A stretch of DNA of 64,000 nt from Citrobacter freundii (lineage in GTDB: Bacteria > Pseudomonadota > Gammaproteobacteria > Enterobacterales > Enterobacteriaceae). Made by a program: the position numbers and the translations under genes. Under the pieces are notes generated by a model. That model worked only from the letters and a program-made list of their open reading frames with translations, was not told where the DNA came from and ran no database searches. Positions 19,449 to 29,243 of this stretch are shown piece by piece. The DNA is taken from contig NZ_JAALBX010000005.1 of NCBI RefSeq assembly GCF_011077955.1, positions 62,001 through 126,000 on the forward strand, in the 5' to 3' direction. The stretch's first letter is position 1. The number at the start of each line of letters is the position of its first letter.

Positions 19449-22265
19449 ATGAGTGACTATAAATCTACCCTGAATTTGCCGGAAACAGGGTTCCCGATGC
19501 GTGGCGATCTCGCCAGGCGCGAACCGGGAATGCTGGCGCGTTGGACCGATGATGACCTGTACGGCATCATCCGTGCGGCGAAAAAAGGCAAAAAAACCTT
19601 CATTCTGCATGATGGCCCTCCTTATGCGAATGGCAGCATTCATATTGGTCACTCGGTTAATAAGATTCTGAAAGACATTATTATCAAATCCAAAGGGCTG
19701 GCGGGGTATGACTCCCCGTATGTGCCTGGATGGGATTGCCATGGTCTGCCGATTGAGTTGAAAGTGGAACAACTGATCGGGAAGCCGGGCGAGAAAGTGT
19801 CTGCCGCTGAATTCCGCGCTGCATGCCGCAAATACGCCGCCGAGCAGGTTGAAGGCCAGCGTGCTGACTTTATCCGTCTGGGCGTGCTGGGCGACTGGTC
19901 GCACCCGTACCTGACGATGGACTTCAAAACTGAAGCCAATATCATCCGCGCGCTCGGCAAAATCATCGGCAACGGTCACCTGCATAAGGGTGCCAAACCG
20001 GTGCACTGGTGCGTTGACTGCCGTTCCGCACTGGCGGAAGCGGAAGTTGAGTATTACGACAAAACGTCGCCGTCTATCGATGTGACCTTCCATGCGGTAG
20101 ACGTGGACGCGGTAAAAGCCAAATTCGGCGTAAGCAACGTGACCGGCCCGATTTCACTGGTTATCTGGACCACCACGCCGTGGACCCTACCTGCGAACCG
20201 CGCTATCTCCTTACATGCCGATATTGAGTACGCGCTGGTGCAGGTTGACGGTCAGGCGCTGATCCTTGCGAAAGAACTGGTGGATAGCGTGATGAAACGC
20301 GCTGACATCACTGATTTCACCGTGCTCGGCACCGTGAAAGGCGATGCGCTGGAGCTTTTGCGCTTCAAACATCCGTTCCTGGATTTCGATGTGCCTGCAA
20401 TCCTTGGCGATCACGTGACGCTGGACGCCGGTACGGGCGCCGTACATACCGCACCAGGCCACGGCCCGGACGACTATGTGATTGGTCAAAAATACGGTCT
20501 GGAAACCGCTAACCCGGTTGGCCCGGACGGTACGTATCTGCCTGGCACGTATCCGACGCTTGACGGTGTGCAGGTATTCAAAGCCAACGATCTTATCGTT
20601 AACCTGCTGCGTGAAAAAGGCGCGTTGCTGCATGTTGAAAAACTGCTGCACAGCTATCCGCACTGCTGGCGTCATAAAACGCCGATCATCTTCCGCGCCA
20701 CGCCGCAGTGGTTCGTAAGCATGGATCAGAAAGGCCTGCGCGCGCAGTCCTTACAAGAAATCAAAGGCGTTCAGTGGATCCCGGACTGGGGCCAGGCGCG
20801 TATTGAGTCAATGGTGGCGAATCGCCCTGACTGGTGTATCTCCCGTCAGCGCACCTGGGGTGTGCCGATGTCGCTGTTCGTTCATAAAGAAACTCAGCAG
20901 TTGCACCCGCGCACTCAGGAACTGATGGAAGCCGTCGCCCAACGCGTTGAGCAGGATGGTATTCAGGCCTGGTGGGATCTCGATCCGCGCGACATCATGG
21001 GTGACGATGCCGACAGCTACGAAAAAGTGCCGGATACCCTGGACGTCTGGTTCGACTCCGGTTCAACGCACGCGTCTGTTGTGGATGTGCGCCCGGAATT
21101 CGCAGGCCACGCGGCGGATATGTATCTGGAAGGTTCCGACCAGCATCGCGGCTGGTTTATGTCTTCCCTGATGATCTCCACTGCCATGAAAGGCAAAGCG
21201 CCGTACCGTCAGGTACTGACCCACGGCTTTACCGTTGATGGTCAGGGCCGCAAAATGTCCAAGTCCATCGGCAACACGGTATCGCCGCAGGACGTCATGA
21301 ATAAGCTCGGCGCGGATATTCTGCGTCTGTGGGTGGCGTCTACCGACTACACCGGCGAAATGGCGGTCTCTGACGAGATCCTCAAACGCGCCGCTGACGC
21401 GTACCGCCGCATTCGTAACACCGCACGCTTCTTGCTGGCGAACCTTAACGGTTTCGATCCGGTGCGAGACAGCGTGAAGCCGGAAGAGATGGTGGTGCTG
21501 GATCGCTGGGCGGTGAGCTGTGCCAAAGCCGCGCAGGAAGATATCCTCAAATCTTATGAAGCCTATGACTTCCACGAAGTGGTACAGCGTCTGATGCGCT
21601 TCTGCTCCGTAGAGATGGGATCGTTCTACCTCGATATCATCAAAGACCGCCAGTACACCGCGAAAGCGGACAGCGTGGCGCGTCGTAGCTGCCAGACCGC
21701 GTTGTACCACATCGCCGAAGCATTGGTTCGCTGGATGGCGCCTATCATGTCTTTCACCGCAGACGAAATCTGGGGCTACCTGCCTGGCGCGCGTGAAAAA
21801 TATGTGTTTACCGGCGAATGGTATGACGGCCTGTTTGGCCTCACGGGTACTGAAGCCATGAACGATGCCTACTGGGACGAGCTGCTGAAAGTGCGTGGCG
21901 AAGTCAACAAAGTCATCGAGCAGGCGCGTGCCGACAAGCGTATCGGCAGTTCGCTGGAAGCAACTGTCACGCTGTATGCAGAGCCTGAACTGGCGGCCAA
22001 ACTGACGGCGCTTGGCGACGAATTGCGATTTGTCCTGTTGACCTCAGGGGCGAAAGTTGAAGACTATGCGCAGGCGTCCGCTGAAGCCCAGCAGAGCGAA
22101 TTGCTCAAAGGGTTGAAGGTGGCATTACGCAAAGCCGATGGTGAGAAATGCCCGCGTTGCTGGCATTACACCACCGACGTCGGTCAGGTAGCGGAACACG
22201 CCGAATTGTGCGGCCGCTGTGTCAGCAACGTCGCCGGTGACGGCGAAAAACGTAAGTTCGCCTGA
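19449..22265 (+). CDS. ileS: Isoleucyl-tRNA synthetase
   Basis: IleS charges tRNA-Ile. Starting at the ATG at 19449 ([12 protein letters not shown]) it is 938 aa, the E. coli length; an upstream in-frame start is rejected. The class I signatures are HIGH in [14 protein letters not shown] (about residues 64-67) and KMSKS in [10 protein letters not shown] (about 602-606). The editing domain has [16 protein letters not shown]. The C-terminal zinc finger has CPRCWHY and CGRCVSN. The stop overlaps the lspA start (TGATG). Confidence 0.98.
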   Translation: MSDYKSTLNLPETGFPMRGDLARREPGMLARWTDDDLYGIIRAAKKGKKTFILHDGPPYANGSIHIGHSVNKILKDIIIKSKGLAGYDSPYVPGWDCHGLPIELKVEQLIGKPGEKVSAAEFRAACRKYAAEQVEGQRADFIRLGVLGDWSHPYLTMDFKTEANIIRALGKIIGNGHLHKGAKPVHWCVDCRSALAEAEVEYYDKTSPSIDVTFHAVDVDAVKAKFGVSNVTGPISLVIWTTTPWTLPANRAISLHADIEYALVQVDGQALILAKELVDSVMKRADITDFTVLGTVKGDALELLRFKHPFLDFDVPAILGDHVTLDAGTGAVHTAPGHGPDDYVIGQKYGLETANPVGPDGTYLPGTYPTLDGVQVFKANDLIVNLLREKGALLHVEKLLHSYPHCWRHKTPIIFRATPQWFVSMDQKGLRAQSLQEIKGVQWIPDWGQARIESMVANRPDWCISRQRTWGVPMSLFVHKETQQLHPRTQELMEAVAQRVEQDGIQAWWDLDPRDIMGDDADSYEKVPDTLDVWFDSGSTHASVVDVRPEFAGHAADMYLEGSDQHRGWFMSSLMISTAMKGKAPYRQVLTHGFTVDGQGRKMSKSIGNTVSPQDVMNKLGADILRLWVASTDYTGEMAVSDEILKRAADAYRRIRNTARFLLANLNGFDPVRDSVKPEEMVVLDRWAVSCAKAAQEDILKSYEAYDFHEVVQRLMRFCSVEMGSFYLDIIKDRQYTAKADSVARRSCQTALYHIAEALVRWMAPIMSFTADEIWGYLPGAREKYVFTGEWYDGLFGLTGTEAMNDAYWDELLKVRGEVNKVIEQARADKRIGSSLEATVTLYAEPELAAKLTALGDELRFVLLTSGAKVEDYAQASAEAQQSELLKGLKVALRKADGEKCPRCWHYTTDVGQVAEHAELCGRCVSNVAGDGEKRKFA

Positions 22266-22780
22266 TGAGTAAACCGATCCTTTCAACAGGGCTGCGCTGG
22301 CTATGGCTGGTGGTGGTCGTGCTGATTGTCGATTTGGGCAGTAAATTCCTGATCCTCCAGAACTTTGCTCTGGGGGATACGGTATCGCTGTTCCCGTCGC
22401 TCAATCTGCACTATGCGCGCAACTACGGCGCGGCATTTAGTTTCCTCGCCGATAAAGACGGCTGGCAACGCTGGTTCTTTGCCGGTATTGCTGTTGGTAT
22501 CTGCGTGGTGCTGGCGGTAATGATGTATCGCGCTAAAGCCAGTCAGAAGCTCAACAATATCGCCTATGCTTTAATTATCGGCGGGGCGTTGGGCAACTTA
22601 TTTGACCGGCTCTGGCACGGGTTCGTGGTCGATATGATCGACTTCTACGTCGGCGACTGGCATTTCGCCACATTCAACCTGGCGGATACGGCGATTTGCG
22701 TCGGCGCGGCGTTGATAGTGCTGGAAGGTTTCTTTGTCTCGTCCGATAAAACCGCCCGGGAAAAGAAAAGCCATGAGTAA
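22265..22780 (+). CDS. lspA: Prolipoprotein signal peptidase (signal peptidase II)
   Basis: LspA cleaves the signal peptide of diacylglyceryl-modified prolipoproteins in the inner membrane. The 171-residue protein has four membrane segments, the catalytic aspartates in [19 protein letters not shown] and in FNLADTAIC, and the N-terminal DLGSK motif. The start overlaps the ileS stop by one base and the end overlaps fkpB by eight, so translation is coupled through the operon. The lipoproteins at 49822 and 50432 would be among its substrates. Confidence 0.97.
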   Translation: MSKPILSTGLRWLWLVVVVLIVDLGSKFLILQNFALGDTVSLFPSLNLHYARNYGAAFSFLADKDGWQRWFFAGIAVGICVVLAVMMYRAKASQKLNNIAYALIIGGALGNLFDRLWHGFVVDMIDFYVGDWHFATFNLADTAICVGAALIVLEGFFVSSDKTAREKKSHE

Positions 22781-23243
22781 AACCGTACAGAACAACAGCG
22801 CCGTGCTGGTCCATTTCACGCTCAAGCTTGAAGATGGCTCCACGGCGGAATCGACCCGCAATAACGGCAAACCCGCGCTGTTTCGCATGGGTGATGGCTC
22901 ATTGTCCTCAGGGCTTGAAGCGCAACTGCTGGACATGCGCGCGGGGGATAAAAAATCCTTCTCGCTGCCGCCTGAATCGGGATTCGGTATTCCCAGCCCT
23001 GATATGATCCAGTACTTTTCGCGTCGGGAGTTTATCGACGCCGGAGAGCCTGAGATTGGGGCTATTATGTTATTCACCGCCATGGATGGTTCGGAAATGC
23101 CTGGTGTGATTCGCGAAATAAACGGCGATTCCATCACGGTGGATTTCAACCATCCACTCGCCGGGCAGACCCTTCATTTTGATATCGACGTGCTGGAGGT
23201 TGATCCGGCACTGGAGACGTTGAATGCAGATCCTGTTGGCTAA
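22773..23243 (+). CDS. fkpB: FKBP-type peptidyl-prolyl isomerase FkpB (SlpA)
   Basis: FkpB is a SlyD-like prolyl isomerase with chaperone activity in its IF domain. The start at 22773 ([15 protein letters not shown]) gives 156 aa. The FKBP core and inserted flap are complete ([31 protein letters not shown]). The E. coli protein ends PALEA at 149 aa; here the frame continues for seven more residues and overlaps the ispH start by 20 bp. An in-frame ATG upstream (22734) lies in lspA and is rejected. Confidence 0.95.
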   Translation: MSKTVQNNSAVLVHFTLKLEDGSTAESTRNNGKPALFRMGDGSLSSGLEAQLLDMRAGDKKSFSLPPESGFGIPSPDMIQYFSRREFIDAGEPEIGAIMLFTAMDGSEMPGVIREINGDSITVDFNHPLAGQTLHFDIDVLEVDPALETLNADPVG

Positions 23244-24174
23244 CCCGCGTGGTTTTTGCGCAGGCGTTGACCGTGCAATCAGCATTGTCGAAAACGCGCT
23301 AACCATTTATGGCGCGCCGATTTACGTTCGCCATGAAGTGGTGCATAACCGCTACGTGGTGGGCAGCCTGCGTGAACGCGGCGCGATTTTTATCGAGCAA
23401 ATCAGTGAAGTGCCGGACGGCGCTATCCTGATTTTCTCGGCGCACGGCGTTTCTCAGGCGGTGCGCAACGAGGCCAAAAATCGCGATCTGACGGTCTTTG
23501 ACGCCACCTGTCCGCTGGTGACAAAAGTGCATATGGAAGTGGCGCGCGCCAGCCGCCGCGGCGAAGAGGCTATCCTGATTGGTCATGCCGGGCACCCTGA
23601 AGTGGAAGGCACCATGGGGCAGTACAGCAACCCGAAAGGGGGGATGTATCTGGTGGAATCCCCGGAAGATGTGTTCAAAATTAACGTCAAAGATGAGAGT
23701 AATCTCTCGTTTATGACCCAAACCACGTTGTCCGTCGACGACACGTCAGATGTCATTGACGCGCTGCGCCGCCGTTTTCCTAAAATCATTGGGCCACGTA
23801 AAGACGATATTTGCTATGCCACGACGAACCGCCAGGAAGCGGTACGCGCGCTGGCGGAGCAAGCGGATGTTGTGCTGGTGGTGGGCTCTAAAAACTCGTC
23901 CAACTCCAACCGCCTGGCGGAACTGGCGCAACGGATGGGTAAAAAAGCCTATTTGATTGATGATGCCAACGATATTGACGAAGCATGGCTGCAGGGCGCT
24001 GCTTGCGTCGGTGTGACCGCAGGGGCATCTGCGCCGGATATTCTGGTGCAGAACGTTCTGAAGCGTTTACAGGCGCTCGGCGGCAGTGAAACCTGCGAAC
24101 TCACGGGCCGGGAAGAGAATATCGTGTTCGAAGTTCCAAAAGAGTTGCGTATGGATGTGCGGGAAGTGGAGTAA
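23224..24174 (+). CDS. ispH: 4-Hydroxy-3-methylbut-2-enyl diphosphate reductase
   Basis: IspH is the last enzyme of the MEP pathway, reducing HMBPP to IPP and DMAPP with a [4Fe-4S] cluster. The 316-residue protein has the three cluster cysteines in [12 protein letters not shown] (C12), [11 protein letters not shown] (about C96) and [10 protein letters not shown] (about C197), plus the substrate-proton residues of the FSAHGVS and [11 protein letters not shown] segments. It closes the operon and is followed by a terminator. Confidence 0.98.
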   Translation: MQILLANPRGFCAGVDRAISIVENALTIYGAPIYVRHEVVHNRYVVGSLRERGAIFIEQISEVPDGAILIFSAHGVSQAVRNEAKNRDLTVFDATCPLVTKVHMEVARASRRGEEAILIGHAGHPEVEGTMGQYSNPKGGMYLVESPEDVFKINVKDESNLSFMTQTTLSVDDTSDVIDALRRRFPKIIGPRKDDICYATTNRQEAVRALAEQADVVLVVGSKNSSNSNRLAELAQRMGKKAYLIDDANDIDEAWLQGAACVGVTAGASAPDILVQNVLKRLQALGGSETCELTGREENIVFEVPKELRMDVREVE

Positions 24175-24197
24175 CCATAACACCGCGCAGTACATTA

Positions 24198-24230
24198 AAA
24201 ACCAGCCGGCTACCCCGGCTGGTTTTTTTT
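24198..24230 (+). terminator. ispH operon terminator
   Basis: The arms ACCAGCCGG (24201-24209) and CCGGCTGGT (24215-24223) are followed by eight T. Confidence 0.94.
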
Positions 24231-24377
24231 GTGCATCGTACCAACGAAAGATGAGCGAAAGGGATTTCAGAAAAAAACGGCTTTTGGCTGGGACAGCCAA
24301 CGACAGGATGTTTTGATGACCTGAGTGGCCCAACCTTTACGAGCAATTGGCGCAGGTTTTTTAGCAAGGTGAGCAAC

Positions 24378-25589
24378 ATGTTTCTATCGCATAAGTGGCG
24401 CAGGTTACAAACAGCATTTATTGGCGGGTTATTACTGGTCGTCGCGAATGCCTGCGCCAGCGTTGAGTTTCCCGTCTGGCAGCGTCATTACACCGGTACC
24501 ATTGCCGGAAAAGCCGTAGACGTGCACCTGTCACGCACGGATAACACCCTTGACGGCAGCTATTGCTACGCGCCCTGTAACAGCCGTAAATTTTCACTTT
24601 TATTATCCGGTTCGCTGAATAATGACGCGTCTGTCCTGCAAGAAAAAGGCGCAGACGAACTCACCGGGATATGGGATGTGACGCTTAAAGATGACCAATT
24701 ACAGGGCAACTGGACCACGCCTGATAAAAAGCGCACCTGGCCCATTTCGTTGACTCTGCAAAAAGCGAAAAATGACCCTGGTATTACGCTTTCGCTGGTT
24801 GCGGATGCCATGCCGCCCGCCGGTGATGCACAGTGCAGTGAAACGCCGACCGTGTCGGAGATTAAGCTCTATAAAGACGGAGCGTTACTGCAAACCCTTG
24901 CGACGGAATCTACAGGCACCTGCAACATGTTTCTCCCTGAATGGGAAGATGTGAATTTTGACGGTTATCCCGATTTGTCGATTGCGCAATTTTTACCTGC
25001 CGGGCCGAATATCCCCCGCCAAACCTGGCTTTATGATCCGCAGCAGCGGCGATTCATTGATGCGCCTGCGGATTACCAGGAAATCACCTCTCCCGATCGT
25101 GATGAAAAGTATCAGCACATTGTCAGTTTCTGGCGCGGCAGTTGCTGTAGCCACGGGGTTAATGTGTATCGCTGGCAGGATAAGCATGTGGTACTGGTGG
25201 AGCAGGGCGCAAGCTATATGCAACCGGTTCTGGCGCAGGGGAAAATGCTCAATTGTTATGTGATTCCCGATTACCAGGAAGGGCGTGTTACCTACCCGCT
25301 TAAACGCGTCCGGGGCGAACTCACCCCCTGGAAAATCGATAAAAATGATGCCTGCGATCCTCTGACATCTGTGGAACAGGTGCAGACCGTGATCCAGCCT
25401 GACAAACCCGGGGATGAACCAGAGATTCTTCCCGTTAGCTGGCAAGCGGATAAAACGCATCCTGGCTATCACTGCCCGGTGGTGCCGTTTTTTGATGGTC
25501 GAAAGATTGTGCCGCGCCAGGTTACTAACAATGACGTCAACGATATTTGCATGGATGAAGAAGCCTGGAAGGCCTTCAATGCCCCCTGA
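24378..25589 (+). CDS. Exported protein of unknown function (XAC2610-like)
   Basis: This 403-residue protein has an N-terminal signal sequence (basic start, hydrophobic core at residues 12-24, likely cleavage after NACA at residue 27). A cysteine at residue 26 makes a lipoprotein conceivable, but the flanking residues are not a good lipobox. The mature protein is rich in Trp, Asp and Cys, with paired cysteines (SYCYAPC; SCCSHG) suggesting disulfides. The segment EDVNFDGYPDLSIAQF resembles the repeat of XAC2610-related and FG-GAP-like proteins. ATG 24378 is preferred to GTG 24369 because AAGG sits at a good distance. It replaces rihC at this site compared with E. coli. Function unknown. Confidence 0.75.
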   Translation: MFLSHKWRRLQTAFIGGLLLVVANACASVEFPVWQRHYTGTIAGKAVDVHLSRTDNTLDGSYCYAPCNSRKFSLLLSGSLNNDASVLQEKGADELTGIWDVTLKDDQLQGNWTTPDKKRTWPISLTLQKAKNDPGITLSLVADAMPPAGDAQCSETPTVSEIKLYKDGALLQTLATESTGTCNMFLPEWEDVNFDGYPDLSIAQFLPAGPNIPRQTWLYDPQQRRFIDAPADYQEITSPDRDEKYQHIVSFWRGSCCSHGVNVYRWQDKHVVLVEQGASYMQPVLAQGKMLNCYVIPDYQEGRVTYPLKRVRGELTPWKIDKNDACDPLTSVEQVQTVIQPDKPGDEPEILPVSWQADKTHPGYHCPVVPFFDGRKIVPRQVTNNDVNDICMDEEAWKAFNAP

Positions 25590-25764
25590 TAGCGGCGGGA
25601 AGAGTTATTCTATTCGGTTAACGCATGACACCATGGCGTAAGCGTCGCTATCAGCAGGCTAGCGTGAACCCATGATAAGTGGTGTCGCTAGCACGCGGTT
25701 CCGTTTTGCGGGCGGGCGCGAACGGGCGTCGAAACAGGGCGGTCTGCCCGCCCCGTGTAGTCTG
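25590..25764. other. Intergenic region between the exported protein and the VOC gene
   Basis: No gene is seen in these 175 bp. The region separates two convergent genes and shows short GC-rich repeats but no convincing Rho-independent terminator. Confidence 0.6.
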
Positions 25765-26148
25765 TCAGGCGACCAGCTCGATCAAATTACCGTCCGGGTC
25801 GCGGATCACCGCCTCATAGTACCCGTCGCCGGTGGTGCGCGGCGGGCTTGCCAGAATACCCAGTTGATCGGCGCGCGTCGCCATCGCATCCACGTCCTCC
25901 CTTGTGCCGACATTAATCGCGATATGCGCCCATCCGGTGAACTCCTGGCCGTTATGACCAGTGCCGAGTTCGGGTAGCGTCATTAACTCAATAGTCGGGC
26001 CCTCCGGCAGGCTAATAAAGTACGACTGGAATCCCGGTCGGTTTTTACTGACGTACAGGGCATTGCTGATCCCGCCGAACATATCACGCCAGAAGGTCTG
26101 CTGTGCCGCCAGGTCTCGCGTCCAGAGTGCAACATGGGCAATTTTCAT
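25765..26148 (-). CDS. VOC-superfamily (glyoxalase/dioxygenase-like) protein
   Basis: This 127-residue protein has two beta-alpha-beta-beta-beta modules of the vicinal-oxygen-chelate fold. The expected four metal ligands are in place: H5, E54, H75 and E124 (KIAHVALW, IELMTLPE, WAHIAINV, PDGNLIELV). This pattern matches glyoxalase I-type lyases and related isomerases. Its start overlaps the end of the upstream MFS gene by four bases, so the two are cotranscribed. Substrate unknown; a detoxification or sugar-derived metabolite role is inferred from the partner genes. Confidence 0.85.
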   Translation of the reverse strand: MKIAHVALWTRDLAAQQTFWRDMFGGISNALYVSKNRPGFQSYFISLPEGPTIELMTLPELGTGHNGQEFTGWAHIAINVGTREDVDAMATRADQLGILASPPRTTGDGYYEAVIRDPDGNLIELVA

Positions 26149-27308
26149 GGATTCTCCGCCGTAAGGGTTTTGCTGCTTAGATTAAGGGTAAAGGAAACCG
26201 CGCCGACCATCAGCATCAGCGCCATGATGAGAGAAAACGCCAAGGACAGGGAAGTGTAATGGGCCACATAGCCAATAAACGCAGGCCCGCTAAGTACACC
26301 CAGATAGCCCATGGTCGTCATAGCCGGGACGGCCGCCGCCTGCGGCATCGCGGTCTGGCGACCCACAGCCGAGAACATCACCGGCACGATATTCGCGCAG
26401 CCCGCGCCGACCAGCACATAACCTATCAGCGACAGTTGCCATGACGGTACCCAGGTCACCAACGCCAGACCAGCCGCCGCGATAAGTGCGCCGCCAAACA
26501 CCACGGGCAAGCGGCCAAGCCAGGCAATAAGGCGATCGCCGGTAAGCCTGACGACAGTCATGGCGACAGCAAAGCAGGTATAACCGAGTCCGCCGAGGGT
26601 TTCCGGTATATTGCGTACATCGGTCAGGTAGACAGCGCTCCAGTCCAGCACCGTGCCTTCGGTCAGGAAAACCGCAAAGCAGACCAAACCCAGTAGCAGT
26701 ACCGCGCCACGGGGGAGAGCAAATGCCGGGCCTTCTGAAGGATTAGCGTAGGTCAGCAAACCGGAGTGGCTTAACAGCGTCAGCACGATCACGGCCAGCG
26801 TGACCAGCAGCGTCCCGGCAAAGATCGACATTCCCAGCGCCAGCAGCAGCGTTAAAAAACCGGCTCCGGCAATGCCGCCGACGCTGTACATCCCGTGGAA
26901 ACCGGACATCACCGGCACGGGCGATTGCTTTTCTACCAGGATGGCCTGGATATTCATCGCACAGTCGGTCACGCCCACGCCGACGCCAAACAGCAACAGC
27001 ACGCCAGCAAGTAACAGCGGATCGGCTATCACCGACAGCAGCGGGGTGGTCAGCACAATAAACCCGACGGCGCTCAGGATCACGCGGCGACAGCCGAATT
27101 TACTGGTCAACAGCCCGGTCACTGGCATGGCAATCAATGCCCCCACGCCAAGGCACAGCAGCAGGGTACCCAGCGTCGCCTCGTTCACGCCGGTATTGTT
27201 GCGGGCGAAAGGAACGATCACCGCCCAGGCGGCGGTAACAAAACCGGCGATAAAGAACACCAGCCGCGTGGCGAACGCGGGAGAAACGCCGGTATGTTGC
27301 TGAGACAT
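26145..27308 (-). CDS. MFS transporter, YbjJ-like
   Basis: This 387-residue protein has twelve predicted membrane segments and resembles the YbjJ/fucose-permease-like MFS group (GFVTAAWAVIVPFARNNTGV in helix 1; TSKFGCRRVI in loop 2). It begins the two-gene unit with the VOC gene and is divergent from a DeoR-type regulator across a 121-bp spacer, the usual layout for a regulator controlling its neighbours. The transported compound is not known. Confidence 0.85.
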   Translation of the reverse strand: MSQQHTGVSPAFATRLVFFIAGFVTAAWAVIVPFARNNTGVNEATLGTLLLCLGVGALIAMPVTGLLTSKFGCRRVILSAVGFIVLTTPLLSVIADPLLLAGVLLLFGVGVGVTDCAMNIQAILVEKQSPVPVMSGFHGMYSVGGIAGAGFLTLLLALGMSIFAGTLLVTLAVIVLTLLSHSGLLTYANPSEGPAFALPRGAVLLLGLVCFAVFLTEGTVLDWSAVYLTDVRNIPETLGGLGYTCFAVAMTVVRLTGDRLIAWLGRLPVVFGGALIAAAGLALVTWVPSWQLSLIGYVLVGAGCANIVPVMFSAVGRQTAMPQAAAVPAMTTMGYLGVLSGPAFIGYVAHYTSLSLAFSLIMALMLMVGAVSFTLNLSSKTLTAENP

Positions 27309-27401
27309 GTCAATCCTCTTCTAAATACGCACGCTTTCAGCCTGACGACAGCAAAACCGCGTTGACAACACAAGCCGACGTGCAGGAATATGCTTACTAT
27401 A

Positions 27402-27442
27402 GCTCGATTATGATTAATTAAGGATATTTATGCTCGATTATG
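27402..27442 (+). repeat. 11-bp direct repeat at the DeoR-type gene start
   Basis: GCTCGATTATG occurs at 27402-27412 and again at 27432-27442, starting 30 bp apart. The second copy overlaps the start codon of the regulator gene. Direct repeats spaced by about three helical turns in a divergent promoter are typical operator candidates; binding is inference. Confidence 0.55.
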
Positions 27443-28200
27443 CAGCTTTACCGCAGCAGCGACAAGCGTTGATCCGCCAGATCCTGCAAGAAACCGGTCG
27501 TGCGATCTGTGCGGATCTTGCCGTGCAGTTGAAGGTTTCAGAGCACACTATCCGCCGCGATCTGCATGAGCTCAGCAAAGAAGGGATCTGCAAAAAAGTC
27601 TACGGCGGCGCGGTGCTTCAACTCGAGGACAGCGCAAACTTCACCCGGCGAAAAACGCACAATCACGCGCAAAAAAGCCAACTGGCGGCGCGTTGCATAC
27701 CGTTGATAAAACCTGGCGCCTGCATCTTTATTGATACCGGTACGACCAATCTGGCCATGGCGTCTGCTTTACCTGCGGAGTTATCTCTCACTGTGGTGAC
27801 CAACGCGCCGGATATTGCCGCTGTACTGTTAGCGCATCCGCTTATTGAGGTGATCATGCTGGGCGGTCAGGTACAAAAAAATATTGGCGGCTCTGTAAGC
27901 GGTACGGCGCTGGAGCAGCTGAGAAACATTCATTTTGACCAGGCCTGGATCGGCGGTTGCGCGATGAGCCCCGAGTCCGGGCTGACGGGTTTCGACTATG
28001 CCGACTGCGAATTTAAGAAAGCGGCGATCCGCCAAAGCAATCAAACCATTGTGGCGCTGACGGCGGATAAAATTCCCGGTATCGCCAGATTCGCCGTGGC
28101 CCGGTGCGAGGAAATCGACGTGCTGGTGGTGGAAGCGAGTTTGAGCCGCGAGTTGTATAACGCATTTAACGCCGAATCGATCGAGATCGTAACCGTGTGA
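27430..28200 (+). CDS. DeoR/GlpR-family transcriptional regulator
   Basis: This 256-residue protein has the N-terminal DeoR helix-turn-helix (QRQALIRQILQETGRAICADLAVQLKVSEHTIRRDLHELSKEG) and the joining YGGAV motif near residue 60. The C-terminal domain is the phosphosugar sensor of the family with DTGTTNLAMASAL, VTNAPDIAAVL and the lysine- and aspartate-bearing FKKAAIRQSNQTIVALTADK. It most likely represses the divergent MFS-VOC unit and responds to a phosphorylated sugar; this is inferred from layout. Confidence 0.88.
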   Translation: MLDYAALPQQRQALIRQILQETGRAICADLAVQLKVSEHTIRRDLHELSKEGICKKVYGGAVLQLEDSANFTRRKTHNHAQKSQLAARCIPLIKPGACIFIDTGTTNLAMASALPAELSLTVVTNAPDIAAVLLAHPLIEVIMLGGQVQKNIGGSVSGTALEQLRNIHFDQAWIGGCAMSPESGLTGFDYADCEFKKAAIRQSNQTIVALTADKIPGIARFAVARCEEIDVLVVEASLSRELYNAFNAESIEIVTV

Positions 28201-28238
28201 TGCGGCGGCGCTTATCGGCGATTAGCGCCGCCGCTGAG

Positions 28239-29234
28239 TTAACGTGCCGCCAGGCTTACCAGCATCTTCAGGCTGGCAGAATAATAATCTTCCTGAGCGG
28301 TGATTTGCGGCTCGCCTGCCGGAAGTTGCCCCAGCGTAAAATTGCGCACCGCCAGTATGCCACCGGCCATCATATAAGGAGCCGGATCGTTGGTGGCGAC
28401 GTTCACCCAGGCCGGGGTTTGGTTGCGCGCGTACTGGCCCCAGAACGCTTTATACGGCTCAAGCAACGGGCTTTGGGGCTGGTACCATTTCACATACAGC
28501 GGAACGCGAATGGCATCGTAGCTAAAGCGCGCAGGCCATTGTTTGGCAGGCGTCACGCGCCCATCGGCGAACAAAGAAACCCAATCCGTGGGGAGTTGCC
28601 CGTTGCCAAACCGCATTTTCCCCAGCAGCTTCTCGCTATCGTTGATTAAGTCTTTCCAGACCGTTAAATGGCTGCGATTACCTAAATCCCGCCATGCGGG
28701 GAGGACAAAATAGGACGGATTGAGCGTGACATTGCTGTTGAGATCGAAGCCACTGGCGCCGGGCAGCATGACTTTGTAGCCTGCATAAGTCATCACGTTA
28801 TGGTCGACAATCGCTTTAGCAATGGTGTCGGATGCCGCCAGATAATCGTTATTGCGCCACTTCTCGCCCGCTTTGAGTAACGCCCAGGCGATAAAAGTAT
28901 CGCCATCGGTGGCATTGTTTTTATCCGTAACAGGATCGGCTTCTACCGGGTTAAAGCGCCAGTAAAACAGGCCATTTGCGGGGTTTCTTAACGTTTTATT
29001 GGTCCAGCCCCAGATTTTATCGAAGCTTGCGCGGTCATCATTCATGACCGCCATCATCATGGCAAACCCCTGGCCTTCAGTGTGGCTGACGCTGTTATTA
29101 CCGGTATCAACAATGCGTCCGTCGGGCATTAAAAATCGCGCTTTATACGTGTCCCACGCGCTTCCCGCCAGCGCAGCCTGGCTTGTCAGCAACACTATCA
29201 TCGCCACCAACCACGTTTTGCATTGCCGCAACAT
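28239..29234 (-). CDS. bcsZ: Periplasmic endo-1,4-beta-glucanase BcsZ (GH8)
   Basis: BcsZ is a periplasmic cellulase of glycoside hydrolase family 8 that is needed for normal cellulose export. The 331-residue protein has a signal peptide ending near ALAGSAW (cleavage around residue 24). The general acid glutamate is in SHTEGQGFAMM (E53), and further catalytic aspartates are in DGDTFIAW (D110/D112) and FSYDAIRVPLY (D240). It is the last gene of the bcsOQABCDZ operon and starts nine bases after bcsD. No T-tailed terminator follows, only a GC-rich hairpin at 28202-28234. Confidence 0.96.
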   Translation of the reverse strand: MLRQCKTWLVAMIVLLTSQAALAGSAWDTYKARFLMPDGRIVDTGNNSVSHTEGQGFAMMMAVMNDDRASFDKIWGWTNKTLRNPANGLFYWRFNPVEADPVTDKNNATDGDTFIAWALLKAGEKWRNNDYLAASDTIAKAIVDHNVMTYAGYKVMLPGASGFDLNSNVTLNPSYFVLPAWRDLGNRSHLTVWKDLINDSEKLLGKMRFGNGQLPTDWVSLFADGRVTPAKQWPARFSYDAIRVPLYVKWYQPQSPLLEPYKAFWGQYARNQTPAWVNVATNDPAPYMMAGGILAVRNFTLGQLPAGEPQITAQEDYYSASLKMLVSLAAR

Positions 29235-29243
29235 TCATTCACC

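Noticed and set aside
28202-28234. GC-rich inverted repeat between the DeoR gene and bcsZ.
   Set aside because: It has good arms (GCGGCGCT/AGCGCCGC) but no T tract on either strand, so I do not call it a Rho-independent terminator.
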